From positions 1-33,706 of the forward strand of contig CAZVYN010000045.1 in assembly GCA_964631125.1 (NCBI GenBank): a stretch of 33,706 nt of DNA, in the 5' to 3' direction. Under the pieces are notes generated by a model that saw nothing but the letters and a program-made list of their open reading frames with translations, was not told the origin of the DNA and did not search any database. Shown here in pieces: positions 22,456 to 33,256 of the stretch (positions within the stretch are counted from its first letter, which is position 1; each line of letters opens with the position of its first letter). This stretch comes from CAZVYN01 sp964631125 (GTDB lineage: Bacteria > Eisenbacteria > RBG-16-71-46 > CAIMUX01). Position numbers and translations under genes: made by a program.

Positions 22456-24909
22456 CTAGAAGGCGGGCCCGAGGATGAAATGAGACTCCCACTTTCCGCG
22501 GTCGATGCCGTAGGCGTAATCGAATCCGACCGGACCGAGGAGCGGGATCTCCATGCGCAGTCCCACCCCGACCCCCTTCTTCAGATCCTCGAGCGAGAAA
22601 TCCCGCATCGAGTTCCAGGTGTTGCCCGCGTCGAGGAAGAAGAGACCGCGCACCGGATTGACGATCGAGAACTGGTACTCGGCCGTGAACGTGTAGGCGA
22701 CACGCCCGCCCGGGAAACGGACCAGGGTGCCGTCGCTTCCGACCGTGATGTTCTCCTCCGGCACCACCTCGTAGTCGGGATAGCCGCGCAGATAGTCCAC
22801 GCGCGTCCCCCCCAGGCGGAACGTCTCGTTCCCCGGAACTCCCTGACCGCGGGAGTAGGCGCCGAGATAGCCGAAGCGGTGGCGGAGCATGATGGCCGGC
22901 GTCCAGAACGGAACCAGGTAGTTGCGATGATCCAGTACCGGTTTGAAGAAGGAGATCTCGCCGCCGAAGATGCCGCCCGCGAACTCCGAGCGCAGTGAGG
23001 TGCGACTGCCCGCCGTCGGATAGAACGGGTTGTTGGTGCTGTTGCGGGAGAACGCGAGAGAGAAGCTCGAGATCGTCCCGTTGGACGAACTGAGGAAGGC
23101 CTGGCTCTCCTCGCTCAGATTGTCGAAGTCGGAGAACTTGACCGATTCCAGCGAGTAGCTGCCGGAGACGCGCGTGTAGTCCGGCGTCCGGAAGAACCAG
23201 GGTCGCCCGACGTTGATGCCGAAGCCGCGTCGCTTCTCCGTGTAGAGATCTTGGTCCCGCTGCGTGTCGTAGATCTGCGCTCCGACCGAGGTCGGCGTCC
23301 CCATGACCCACGGCTCGGTGAAAGAGAGATCGTACGTCTCGCGACGCGAGCCGCGCTCGAGATGCACCTGCACCGCCTGGCCGTTGCCGAACAGGTTGTT
23401 GTGGCCGAACTCGATGAACCCGGTCAGCCCGGTGTCGCTGCTGTAGCCCGCTCCCGCCGTCGCGGTGCCCGAGGTCTTCTCCTTCACCTTGAAGACGACA
23501 TCGATGTCGGAGCCCTGACCGGTCGGGAGGTAGTCGACCTGGACATCCTCGAAGAAGCCGAGCGCGAAGATGTCGCGGTGGCTCCGCATCAGCGCGGAAC
23601 GTCTGAGGAGGTCGCCAGGCGCGAGCTTCAGCTCGCGACGGATGACGCGCTCCTTCGTCCGGGTGTTGCCGAGGATGGAGATCTCGTTGACGCGGGAGGA
23701 CGCGCCCTCCTCGATCGCATAGGAGACGCTGACGGTGTCGCCGCGGGTCTGCGTCGTCGGTTCGACGCGGAGCTGCAGGAGGTAGCCCTGTTCGGTGTAG
23801 AGGTTGTACGCCTCCGCCGTCGTCTCCTCGATCTTCTCCTGGCTGAACGGCTCGCCCGGTCGGACCACGGCGACGCGAGTCAGCACCTCGGTCGTGATCG
23901 CTTCGTTCCCGCTCCAGGTCGTCTCGCCGAAGCGATAGAACGGACCTTCCTCCAATTGGAATCGCAGCGCGAGATCCGCATGGTTCTCGTCGAAGATCGC
24001 GTCGGAACTGACCACCCGCGCGTCCTTGTAGCCGCGGTTCTGATAGAACTGGAGCACCTTCTCTTCGTCTTCGCGTAGCCGCTCGGCGGTGTACCGCTTG
24101 CGCCGAAAGAGCGAGTTCGGCTTGAGCTGGATCTGCTTGCGCAGCTCGCCGTCGTCGAAGGCGGCGTTGCCCTCGAACTCGATCGCCGTGATCCTCGCCT
24201 TCCTTCCTTCATTCACGCGGAAGACGAGCTGGCTGCGGCCGTCCTCCGAGTTCTCTACCTCGTGCGTGACCGAGGCGGAGGCGTAGCCCATATCGCGATA
24301 CGCCGTTTCGATCGCACGCGCGGCTTCCCACAGTTTGCGCTGCGTCAGGAGCTGACCGGTCCGCAGCTCGATCTTCTCGGCGAGATCATCGTCGCCGAGC
24401 GCGTCGTTGCCTTCCCACTCGATCTCCGTCAGACGCGCGTACTCGTCGAGTCGGAAGACGAGCGCCCTCCCGCCCAACGTGTCGGGCGCCTCTTCCACGG
24501 CTACGCGCGCGAAGAGTCCGAGGCCGTAGAGGGCGTCGACCGCGGCGCGCACCTGTTCATTGCTCGCGGGACGGCCCAACTCGATGCCGACCGTCCGCCG
24601 CACCAGCGCATCGTCGGTGGTTTTGTTCCCGCTGAAGCGGACGGCTTGAACGGGCCGCGACGTTGTCGCGGGGCCGCTCTCCACTCCGGTCGAGTCAGAT
24701 GGCGCCGAGGCGCCGACGGCTGTTCGTCCGAGCAGCGGAACGGGACGAGGCGGATCGATCGGCTCACCGACTCCCGTCTGCGAGAAAGCGCTCGGGACGA
24801 GTCCCGAACTCGACATAGCACCAATCGCGCCGGTCGGTGTTCCGATCGGCGCGATGCTCATTCCGATTGTCGACGCCAGGAAGGCGACCGCGAGGCATCC
24901 TCTCCGCAC
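22456..24909 (-). CDS. bamA: Outer-membrane protein assembly factor BamA
   Basis: The Omp85 insertase for outer-membrane beta-barrel proteins, 817 residues. An N-terminal export signal and a Ser/Pro/Thr-rich stretch to about 85 precede five POTRA repeats (about 86-440), each with the pattern ITAIEFEGNAAFDDGELRKQ. The barrel occupies about 465-817. The conserved (V)RGY motif appears as LRGYPDY. The protein ends GPAF, with the terminal Phe expected for Bam substrates. GTG 24909 has GGGGGAG upstream. The 104-nt gap to clpC is the largest within this array and might hold an internal promoter, though I cannot point to good boxes. Confidence 0.95.
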   Translation of the reverse strand: MRRGCLAVAFLASTIGMSIAPIGTPTGAIGAMSSSGLVPSAFSQTGVGEPIDPPRPVPLLGRTAVGASAPSDSTGVESGPATTSRPVQAVRFSGNKTTDDALVRRTVGIELGRPASNEQVRAAVDALYGLGLFARVAVEEAPDTLGGRALVFRLDEYARLTEIEWEGNDALGDDDLAEKIELRTGQLLTQRKLWEAARAIETAYRDMGYASASVTHEVENSEDGRSQLVFRVNEGRKARITAIEFEGNAAFDDGELRKQIQLKPNSLFRRKRYTAERLREDEEKVLQFYQNRGYKDARVVSSDAIFDENHADLALRFQLEEGPFYRFGETTWSGNEAITTEVLTRVAVVRPGEPFSQEKIEETTAEAYNLYTEQGYLLQLRVEPTTQTRGDTVSVSYAIEEGASSRVNEISILGNTRTKERVIRRELKLAPGDLLRRSALMRSHRDIFALGFFEDVQVDYLPTGQGSDIDVVFKVKEKTSGTATAGAGYSSDTGLTGFIEFGHNNLFGNGQAVQVHLERGSRRETYDLSFTEPWVMGTPTSVGAQIYDTQRDQDLYTEKRRGFGINVGRPWFFRTPDYTRVSGSYSLESVKFSDFDNLSEESQAFLSSSNGTISSFSLAFSRNSTNNPFYPTAGSRTSLRSEFAGGIFGGEISFFKPVLDHRNYLVPFWTPAIMLRHRFGYLGAYSRGQGVPGNETFRLGGTRVDYLRGYPDYEVVPEENITVGSDGTLVRFPGGRVAYTFTAEYQFSIVNPVRGLFFLDAGNTWNSMRDFSLEDLKKGVGVGLRMEIPLLGPVGFDYAYGIDRGKWESHFILGPAF

Positions 24910-25013
24910 GGTTGCTCCCCCGATCAGGCCGCGCTCGGGCGCGACTCGAGGTCTGTCACAGCGATCTTCTTCTCCTTACAACCCCGCTAGCTCTCAGGGA
25001 TCGACTCCGCCGA

Positions 25014-27482
<2,469 letters not shown>

Positions 27483-27506
27483 GCCTTCGCTCCCTGGTTC
27501 GTCGTC

Positions 27507-28556
27507 TCACCCGACGGCCTCTCGCACCAACTTGGCTCGGGCCTCGTTCCGTTCTTCCGAGGTCATCTCTCGTCCGCTCGATCGCTGCACGTGCGCAGGT
27601 TGGCCCCGGACGAGGAGCCCGTTCAACACCGCCAGGGACGGCGCGTTCCGAAGGCCGAGACTATGGCTCAGGCGCACCGCCGACAAAAGCGCGATCATCT
27701 CCTGCGACGAGAGCAGTCGAGCTTGGCGCAAGACTCCCAGGGCGCGCGAGCACTTGTCCTCGAGCTGCAGACCGGCGTCGCGACGCAGCCGCTCCTGGGC
27801 GCGCTGCTCCCAATCGAGGATCTGCCGCACCACCCGCGCGAGCTTGTTCAAGGTATCGGCCTCTTCCTCGCCGAGAGTGATCTGGTTCGAGATCTGGAAG
27901 AAGTTGCCGACGACCTCGGTGCCTTCGCCGTAGAAACCGCGGACGGTCAGCCCGACCTGCGTGATGCCGGCGAGGATCTTCTTGATCTGCTGGCTCAGCA
28001 CGAGCGCCGGCAGATGGAGCAGCACGCTCGCGCGCATCCCCGTCCCGACGTTGGTCGGGCAGGCGGTCAGGAACCCGAACTCGGGTGTCCAGGCGTACTC
28101 CAGCCGTTCGCCGAGCGCGCTGTCGAGCGCCACCGCGCGGGCGTAGGTCGCCTCCAGTTGCAGACCCCCTTCCAGCGCTTGGATCCGCAGATGGTCTTCT
28201 TCGTTGATCATGATCGACGTCTTCTCGTCGCCCGAGAAGACGAGCCCGCGCGAGCGAGAGTCGGCGGTGAGATCGTGGCTGATCAGGCGCCGCTCCAGCA
28301 GAAGCTGCCGGTCCAAGACGGAGAGCTGTCCGACATCGAGGGCGCCGCCGCCGGCCAGGAGGGGGGTCTGTTGCGCCGCCTCGCTCACGGCGCGCTGCGT
28401 TCGGGCGAGTTCGTCGTCCGACGCCCGCCCGACGAAGACCGCGCCGCGCAGATTCCTGGCGAGGCGCACGCGAGTCGAGAGGACGCGGTCGGCCTCCGGC
28501 CCTGGTTCGGTCAGCCAGATCGCGGCCCGAGCGGCCAACTCCGGGAGCGCGATCAT
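27507..28556 (-). CDS. mcsB: Protein-arginine kinase McsB
   Basis: Phosphorylates arginines on damaged proteins, marking them for ClpCP. The 349 residues belong to the ATP:guanido phosphotransferase family: STRVRLARN (27-35), NEED (118-121) and Cys166 in LTACPTNVGTGMR. The C-terminal RNEARA (336-341) lies where B. subtilis McsB has its allosteric RDxxRA motif, with Asn in place of Asp. ATG 28556 overlaps the mcsA stop by 4 nt and has GGGGGAG upstream. A longer open frame to 29102 is the wrong frame across mcsA. No pArg phosphatase (YwlE) is seen nearby. Confidence 0.96.
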   Translation of the reverse strand: MIALPELAARAAIWLTEPGPEADRVLSTRVRLARNLRGAVFVGRASDDELARTQRAVSEAAQQTPLLAGGGALDVGQLSVLDRQLLLERRLISHDLTADSRSRGLVFSGDEKTSIMINEEDHLRIQALEGGLQLEATYARAVALDSALGERLEYAWTPEFGFLTACPTNVGTGMRASVLLHLPALVLSQQIKKILAGITQVGLTVRGFYGEGTEVVGNFFQISNQITLGEEEADTLNKLARVVRQILDWEQRAQERLRRDAGLQLEDKCSRALGVLRQARLLSSQEMIALLSAVRLSHSLGLRNAPSLAVLNGLLVRGQPAHVQRSSGREMTSEERNEARAKLVREAVG

Positions 28557-29194
28557 TTCGACTCCCCCTTGGGAGAGTCGTCCCGACCCGCTTCCTTTCG
28601 GCCGCCATTGGCGCGGGGCCGGCGGACGGGTGGCGGCGTTGACGGGGATTGGGCCGCTGCCGCCTTCGGCGGGGTCGACGCCTCGGCTCGGCGTTGAGAT
28701 TCGGCCTGCCGGATCGCGTCGCGAATGCGGGCCGCCTCCTCGAACTCTTCGCGCTCGATCGCCCGGGTCAGGTCCGATCGGAGCGCCTCCAACTGACGGG
28801 CGGCCGGACTTTCCACCTGCGCGTGCGCCTGCCCCGGACCCCGCCCCTTGTGCCGGACCGCGCCATGGACCCGCCGGAGGATCTGCGGAAGCTGCGCCTG
28901 GAAGGCGTCGTAGCACTCGGGACACCCAAGGCGGCCAGTGCGGGCGAAGTGGCTGAAGCGGAGCCCGCAGCAAGCGCACTGGACCCCCCCGACCTTGGCC
29001 GCGCTCTCGGGATAGAGGTTTTCCGCCATCCAGATGAACTGGTTCACCAAGGAGAGCTTGTTCTGCTCGATCACCAGGTGGAATCCCTTCTCTACGGCGC
29101 ACGGCTCGCAGAGGTGGATCTCACTGAGTTGACCGTCGGCCACTTCCTTGAAGTGGACCGTCGCCTCCGACTCGTTGCAGTGCTGGCACTTCAT
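28553..29194 (-). CDS. mcsA: McsA-type activator of protein-arginine kinase
   Basis: A 213-residue zinc-finger adaptor. Four CxxC pairs are visible: CQHC at 3-6, CEPC near 29, CACC near 73 and CPEC near 91. They fit two treble-clef type zinc sites. A UVR motif follows at about 135-165 (LEALRSDLTRAIEREEFEEA). The tail beyond 170 is a disordered Pro/Ala/Arg-rich extension not needed for the family. In Firmicutes McsA activates McsB and sits behind ctsR; here ctsR is absent and lolD precedes it with a 4-nt overlap. Confidence 0.95.
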   Translation of the reverse strand: MKCQHCNESEATVHFKEVADGQLSEIHLCEPCAVEKGFHLVIEQNKLSLVNQFIWMAENLYPESAAKVGGVQCACCGLRFSHFARTGRLGCPECYDAFQAQLPQILRRVHGAVRHKGRGPGQAHAQVESPAARQLEALRSDLTRAIEREEFEEAARIRDAIRQAESQRRAEASTPPKAAAAQSPSTPPPVRRPRANGGRKEAGRDDSPKGESK

Positions 29195-29904
29195 GGGAGC
29201 TTCCCTTCGGGTGAGGGGGCGTCCCCCAGCTCGAGCCGTCCGTGCTCGAGTCTCCCTCGGATATCGGCCATCTGCGCCAGTAGTTCATTGTGAGTGACCA
29301 CGATCCACGCCTGGCGGTGGCGGCGGGCGAGAGTATACATCAGCTCATGGAGCCCCCCGGCCGTGCCGGGATCGAGGTTTCCGGTCGGTTCGTCGGCCAG
29401 AACGAGCCTCGGCTGCGCGAAGAGGGCGCGGGCCAGCGCGACCCGTTGTTGTTCCCCCCCAGAGAGTTCCGACGGTTTGTGCTCCCGCCTCGGCGCCAGG
29501 CCGACCTCGGTCAGGAGTTCCCTGGCCCGTCCCCGGACCTCTTCCCTGGGACGGCCGGCGATCAGCCCCGGCATCATGACGTTCTCCTCCGCCGTGAATT
29601 CCGGCAGCAGGTGATGGAACTGGAAGACGAATCCCAGATGCCGATTCCGGAACCGCGAGCGCTCGGTGTCGTCGCCTCGCGAGAGATCCCGGCCCTCGAA
29701 CTCCACCGTCCCGCCATCGGGGCGATCGAGCGTGCCGAGGATGTGCAGCAGCGTACTCTTCCCCGAGCCCGACTGTCCGATGATCGCCATCATCTCGCCC
29801 GGACGGATCTCGAGATCGACTCCACGGAGGATCTCGAGGCGTTGCCCACCGAGGTTGAACTCGCGCCGGATGCCCCGCGCGACCAGGAGCGGCTCACCCG
29901 TCAT
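29191..29904 (-). CDS. lolD: Lipoprotein-releasing ABC transporter ATPase LolD
   Basis: ATPase of the Lol complex that extracts lipoproteins from the inner membrane for delivery to the outer membrane. Of 237 residues, Walker A is GQSGSGKS (43-50), the signature is LSGGEQQRVALARAL, and Walker B is LVLADEPTGNLD. FQFHHLLPEFTAEENVM around the Q-loop is the typical LolD sequence. It overlaps the permease gene by 11 bp and mcsA by 4 nt. The MacB/FtsE class is the alternative, but the paired permease and the Q-loop favour LolD. Confidence 0.92.
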   Translation of the reverse strand: MTGEPLLVARGIRREFNLGGQRLEILRGVDLEIRPGEMMAIIGQSGSGKSTLLHILGTLDRPDGGTVEFEGRDLSRGDDTERSRFRNRHLGFVFQFHHLLPEFTAEENVMMPGLIAGRPREEVRGRARELLTEVGLAPRREHKPSELSGGEQQRVALARALFAQPRLVLADEPTGNLDPGTAGGLHELMYTLARRHRQAWIVVTHNELLAQMADIRGRLEHGRLELGDAPSPEGKLP

Positions 29905-31135
29905 AGCGAATCGACTCCACCGGATCGTGCCGCGCCGCGGTGCGCGCCGGATAGATCGTCGCCAACAAGCAGATGGCGAGGACCGAGACGACGACGACCG
30001 TGACGTCGGTCCACTCGACGCGAACCGGCAGCGAATCGATGAAGTAGACGTCGCCCGGCAATCGGATGAAGTCGTACTTCTCCAGCAGATAGCAAAGGAG
30101 CAAGCCCCCCGCCGTCCCGGCGGCGATCCCGAGCCCGCCGATGGCCGCGCCTTCGACGACGAAGATGGTCGCCACCTCCCGCGCCGTCGCCCCCATCGAA
30201 CGAAGGATCCCGATCTCGCGCCGCTTCTCCATGACCAACATGATCAGCGCGCTCATGATATTGAACGCGGCCACGAGCACGATGAGCGCCAGGATGACGA
30301 ACATCACGCGCTTCTCTGTCTGCATCCAGGAGAAGAGATTCGCGTTCATCTCGATCCAGTCGTTGCTGCGATAGGGGAAGCCGCCGAGTGAGGCGACCAG
30401 TTCTTCCGCCACCTGCGGCGCCCGGTACATGTCGCGCACGCGGACCTCGAGGGCCGAGACACGGGAGCCCAGGTCGAAGAAGCGCTGACCCTCGGCCAGA
30501 GAGACGAAGCAGAGCGAAGCGTCGTACTCGTACATCCCCGAGCGGAAGATGCCGACCACGCGATAGTTCCTCACGCGCGGCACATAGCCGAGCGGCGAGA
30601 CCGGCCCGACGTTCGGCGTGAGCAGTTGCACGCGTTCACCGATGGAGACGCGCAGGTTGTCGGCCACGTGGGCGCCGAGCACGATCCCGGGGAGCCCGCC
30701 GGGCGGAGTCGAGAGATCGGCCGGCGTCTCCACGCTCTGGATGTACTTCGGCACATCCGTCACCAAGGCGGCGCGCTCCAGGTCGACGCCCTTCACGACG
30801 ATTCCGTCGGAGCCCCACCGGGAAGAGACGAGCGCCTTGCCGTAGACGAAGGGGGACGTGCCGAGCACCTCGGGATGCGCCTCGACCTGCGCGCTCAGAC
30901 TGTCGACGCCGCTCAAGCCCTCGCTGCCGTAGCCGAGCAAGATGACATGCGCGTTCGTCCCGACGATGCGGCCCTTCACTTCTGTCTCGAAGCCGTTCAT
31001 GACGGCCAAGACGACGATCAGGGCGAGCACGCCGAGCGCGACGCCTCCGATCGAGATCCAGGTGATCAGCGAGAGGAAGCCGCGGCCCCGCTTGGGCTGC
31101 AGATGTCGACGGGCGACGAAGAGTTCGAAATTCAC
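29894..31135 (-). CDS. LolC/LolE-family lipoprotein-releasing permease
   Basis: A 413-residue inner-membrane permease with the four-helix MacB-type layout. TM1 is near 20-46 (FLSLITWISIGGVALGVLAL), a periplasmic domain covers about 47-270, TM2 is near 280-303, then TM3 and TM4 near 325-395. The C-terminal helix ends in RTAARHDPVESIRYDG. EKRREIGILRSMGATAREV is the coupling-helix region. Only one permease gene pairs with lolD here, which suggests a homodimer or a LolF-like arrangement rather than separate LolC and LolE. GTG 31135 lies 10 nt after purF. Confidence 0.92.
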   Translation of the reverse strand: MNFELFVARRHLQPKRGRGFLSLITWISIGGVALGVLALIVVLAVMNGFETEVKGRIVGTNAHVILLGYGSEGLSGVDSLSAQVEAHPEVLGTSPFVYGKALVSSRWGSDGIVVKGVDLERAALVTDVPKYIQSVETPADLSTPPGGLPGIVLGAHVADNLRVSIGERVQLLTPNVGPVSPLGYVPRVRNYRVVGIFRSGMYEYDASLCFVSLAEGQRFFDLGSRVSALEVRVRDMYRAPQVAEELVASLGGFPYRSNDWIEMNANLFSWMQTEKRVMFVILALIVLVAAFNIMSALIMLVMEKRREIGILRSMGATAREVATIFVVEGAAIGGLGIAAGTAGGLLLCYLLEKYDFIRLPGDVYFIDSLPVRVEWTDVTVVVVSVLAICLLATIYPARTAARHDPVESIRYDG

Positions 31136-31145
31136 CGCGGCTCGG

Positions 31146-32585
31146 TCACTCTCGATCGAACGGGGTCGAGCCCGCTTCGGTGGGAACGCGGGTCGGATAG
31201 TCGCCCGTCCAGCAGGCGTGGCAGTACCCCTCCCGCTGGCGCCTCGACGCCTCCAGATCCGCCAGCGCCAGATACCCGAGGCTGGTCGCGCCCAGGAAGG
31301 CGCGGATCTCCTCGACGCTGGCGTGTCCCGCGATCAGGTCTTCGCGTTTCGGCGTGTCGATGCCGTAGTGACACGGATGGGTCACCGGCGGAGAGGCGAC
31401 GCGAAAGTGCACCTCGGCGGCGCCGGCCCGAAAGAGCAGATCGACCAGCTTGCGGCTGGTTGTGCCGCGCACGATCGAGTCGTCGACCGCGACCACTCGG
31501 CGTCCCTCCAGGATGCTGCGCACCGGATTGAACTTCACCCGCACCGCCGAGATGCGCGACTCCTGCCCCGCGTTGATGAAGGTGCGCCCGACGTAGTGGT
31601 TGCGGATGAGCCCCAGCTCATACGGGAGCCCGGCTTCCTCCGCGAAGCCTTGCGCCGCGGAGTTCGACGAATCGGGGATGGCGATGACGACGTCGGCTTC
31701 GACCGGAGCGCGGCGGTAGAGCCGTCGGCCCATCTCGCGACGCACTTCGTTGACGGCCTCGCCGAAGACGATGCTGTCCGGTCGCGCGAAGTAGACATGC
31801 TCGAACATGCAACGCGAGAGCGGCCGTTGTTTTGCGATCCTCCGGGCGGTCATTCCCTGCCGCGAGAGGATCAACATCTCCCCCGGCTCGACATCCCGCA
31901 CGAACTCGACCCCCAGGAGATCGAAGGCGCAGGTCTCGGAGGCGACGACATGCATGCCGTCGAGCACACCGTAGGAGAGCGGGCGGAACCCGAGTGGATC
32001 GCGGTAGGCGAGGATCTGCTCTTCGTCCATCACGACGCAGGTTATGGCCCCCTCCACCTGGCCGACCGCTTCGATGAATCGCTCGACCAGAGTCGGCGCG
32101 GCGGAGCGCGCGATGAGATGCAGGACCACTTCGCTGTCGCTCGTCGTCTGGAAGATGGAGCCCCGCTCCTCCATCTGCGCGCGCAGCTCGGCCACGTTGG
32201 TCAAGTTGCCGTTGTGCGCGATGGCGAGCTTGCCCCCCTTGTAGTCGACGAGGAACGGCTGCACGTTGCGGATCTTGGTCGCCTTGCCGGTGGTCGCATA
32301 GCGGTTGTGCCCGATCCCCATGTAGCCGGAGATCTGTCGACGGACGCTCTCTTCCAGCACGTCGCTGACCAGCCCGACTCCCTTCTGGATGCGGGTGCGC
32401 TCGCCGTCGTGCACGACGATGCCGGCGCCTTCCTGTCCGCGATGTTGGAGCGCGTAGAGGGCGAAGTAGATCAGGTCGGTCACGTCGCCGTGTCCGTAGA
32501 TCCCCACGACGCCGCACTCTTCGTGGAACGCGTCGCGTGGATCGCGAATCAATTCGAGCGGCGGGTTCTGGTTGCGCCTGCTCAC
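31146..32585 (-). CDS. purF: Amidophosphoribosyltransferase, Fe-S type
   Basis: First committed enzyme of purine synthesis: PRPP plus glutamine gives 5-phosphoribosylamine. The 479-residue precursor has a propeptide of about 23 residues before the nucleophile Cys24 (EECGVVGIYG). The glutaminase domain includes HNRYATTG and AHNGNLTN; the PRTase domain has VVAVDDSIVRGTTSRKL. Cys269, Cys405, Cys455 and Cys458 (the last two in CHAC) match the four-Cys pattern of B. subtilis-type enzymes that hold a 4Fe-4S cluster, unlike E. coli PurF. GTG 32585 overlaps the upstream stop in GTGA. Confidence 0.96.
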   Translation of the reverse strand: MSRRNQNPPLELIRDPRDAFHEECGVVGIYGHGDVTDLIYFALYALQHRGQEGAGIVVHDGERTRIQKGVGLVSDVLEESVRRQISGYMGIGHNRYATTGKATKIRNVQPFLVDYKGGKLAIAHNGNLTNVAELRAQMEERGSIFQTTSDSEVVLHLIARSAAPTLVERFIEAVGQVEGAITCVVMDEEQILAYRDPLGFRPLSYGVLDGMHVVASETCAFDLLGVEFVRDVEPGEMLILSRQGMTARRIAKQRPLSRCMFEHVYFARPDSIVFGEAVNEVRREMGRRLYRRAPVEADVVIAIPDSSNSAAQGFAEEAGLPYELGLIRNHYVGRTFINAGQESRISAVRVKFNPVRSILEGRRVVAVDDSIVRGTTSRKLVDLLFRAGAAEVHFRVASPPVTHPCHYGIDTPKREDLIAGHASVEEIRAFLGATSLGYLALADLEASRRQREGYCHACWTGDYPTRVPTEAGSTPFDRE

Positions 32586-33241
32586 GCGCTCTCTCCCGCG
32601 TGGTCCAGGATAGAACTCAGCGCGAGGGGACACGGGATCGCTCCCGAGAACTGGCGCGCATGCTCCGCCGCCGGATGGACGAGCAGCCCGCGCTTGCGCG
32701 AACGCACCGGCCCGACCGCCGACGTCCACTCGAGGCGATCTGTCTCGGAGGTCACGTCGGCCCAACGGAGCGAGTAGAGCGTGGCGCTCCCGGCCGCGAG
32801 GATGCGCCGACCACGCAGTCCGCGCGCCAGGTCGTCCGGCAGATCGCTCCCTTCGGCGCGCCAGGCCAGCAGGTGGTCGTAGCGGGGATCGTCGAGCGAC
32901 GGGACGCCGAAGAGTCCGGGACGCCGTGCGCCCGCGGCGACCTCCCAACTCGAGGGGGAGTCCGGGTCGGGGCCGTCGACGTCGCCCGTCTCGACTCGAG
33001 CCCAGGCGCGCTCCCGCGAAGGATTCCACAGCTCGAACGTCGCGACGAGGTAGGCGTGACTGGCGTCGACGACGTCGGTTCTGTCGCCTTCGACCGAGAG
33101 TTCGTAGAACTTCCGCCGACGAAGATCGACCAGCCGATCTCCGAAACCGAGGAGGCCGCGCACCGTCTCGCGCGCCGTCATGGCGGCCGGGTCGGGCGCC
33201 TTGAGGTCGACCAGGATCTGGACTGCGTGAGCGCGTTCCAT
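32582..33241 (-). CDS. PurS-like domain fused to an unidentified C-terminal region
   Basis: Residues about 1-84 look like PurS, the small subunit of the FGAM synthase complex: AHAVQILVDLKAPDPAAMTA, GLLGFGDRLVDLRRRKFYEL and ATFELWNPSRERAW, the last matching the LANPVIE...YEI end of PurS. Residues 85-219 are not part of PurS and I do not recognise them. They include SSWEVAAGARRPGLFG, DPRYDHLLAWRAEG and RILAAGSATLYSLRWADVTS. ATG 33241 gives the family N-terminus and has AAGGA about 11 nt upstream; ATG 33253 (four residues longer) is the alternative. It sits between purQ and purF, exactly where PurS belongs. Confidence 0.72.
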   Translation of the reverse strand: MERAHAVQILVDLKAPDPAAMTARETVRGLLGFGDRLVDLRRRKFYELSVEGDRTDVVDASHAYLVATFELWNPSRERAWARVETGDVDGPDPDSPSSWEVAAGARRPGLFGVPSLDDPRYDHLLAWRAEGSDLPDDLARGLRGRRILAAGSATLYSLRWADVTSETDRLEWTSAVGPVRSRKRGLLVHPAAEHARQFSGAIPCPLALSSILDHAGESA

Positions 33242-33256
33242 CAACGGATCCATCCT

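Noticed and set aside
24910..25013. Short ORF and possible promoter in the clpC-bamA gap
   Set aside because: A 12-codon frame starting with GTG follows AAGGAG on the minus strand, but its spacing is long and nothing supports translation. No convincing -35/-10 pair is present.
28557..29102. N-terminal extension of McsB to 29102
   Set aside because: It lies out of frame across mcsA; the McsB family start and a ribosome-binding site support 28556.
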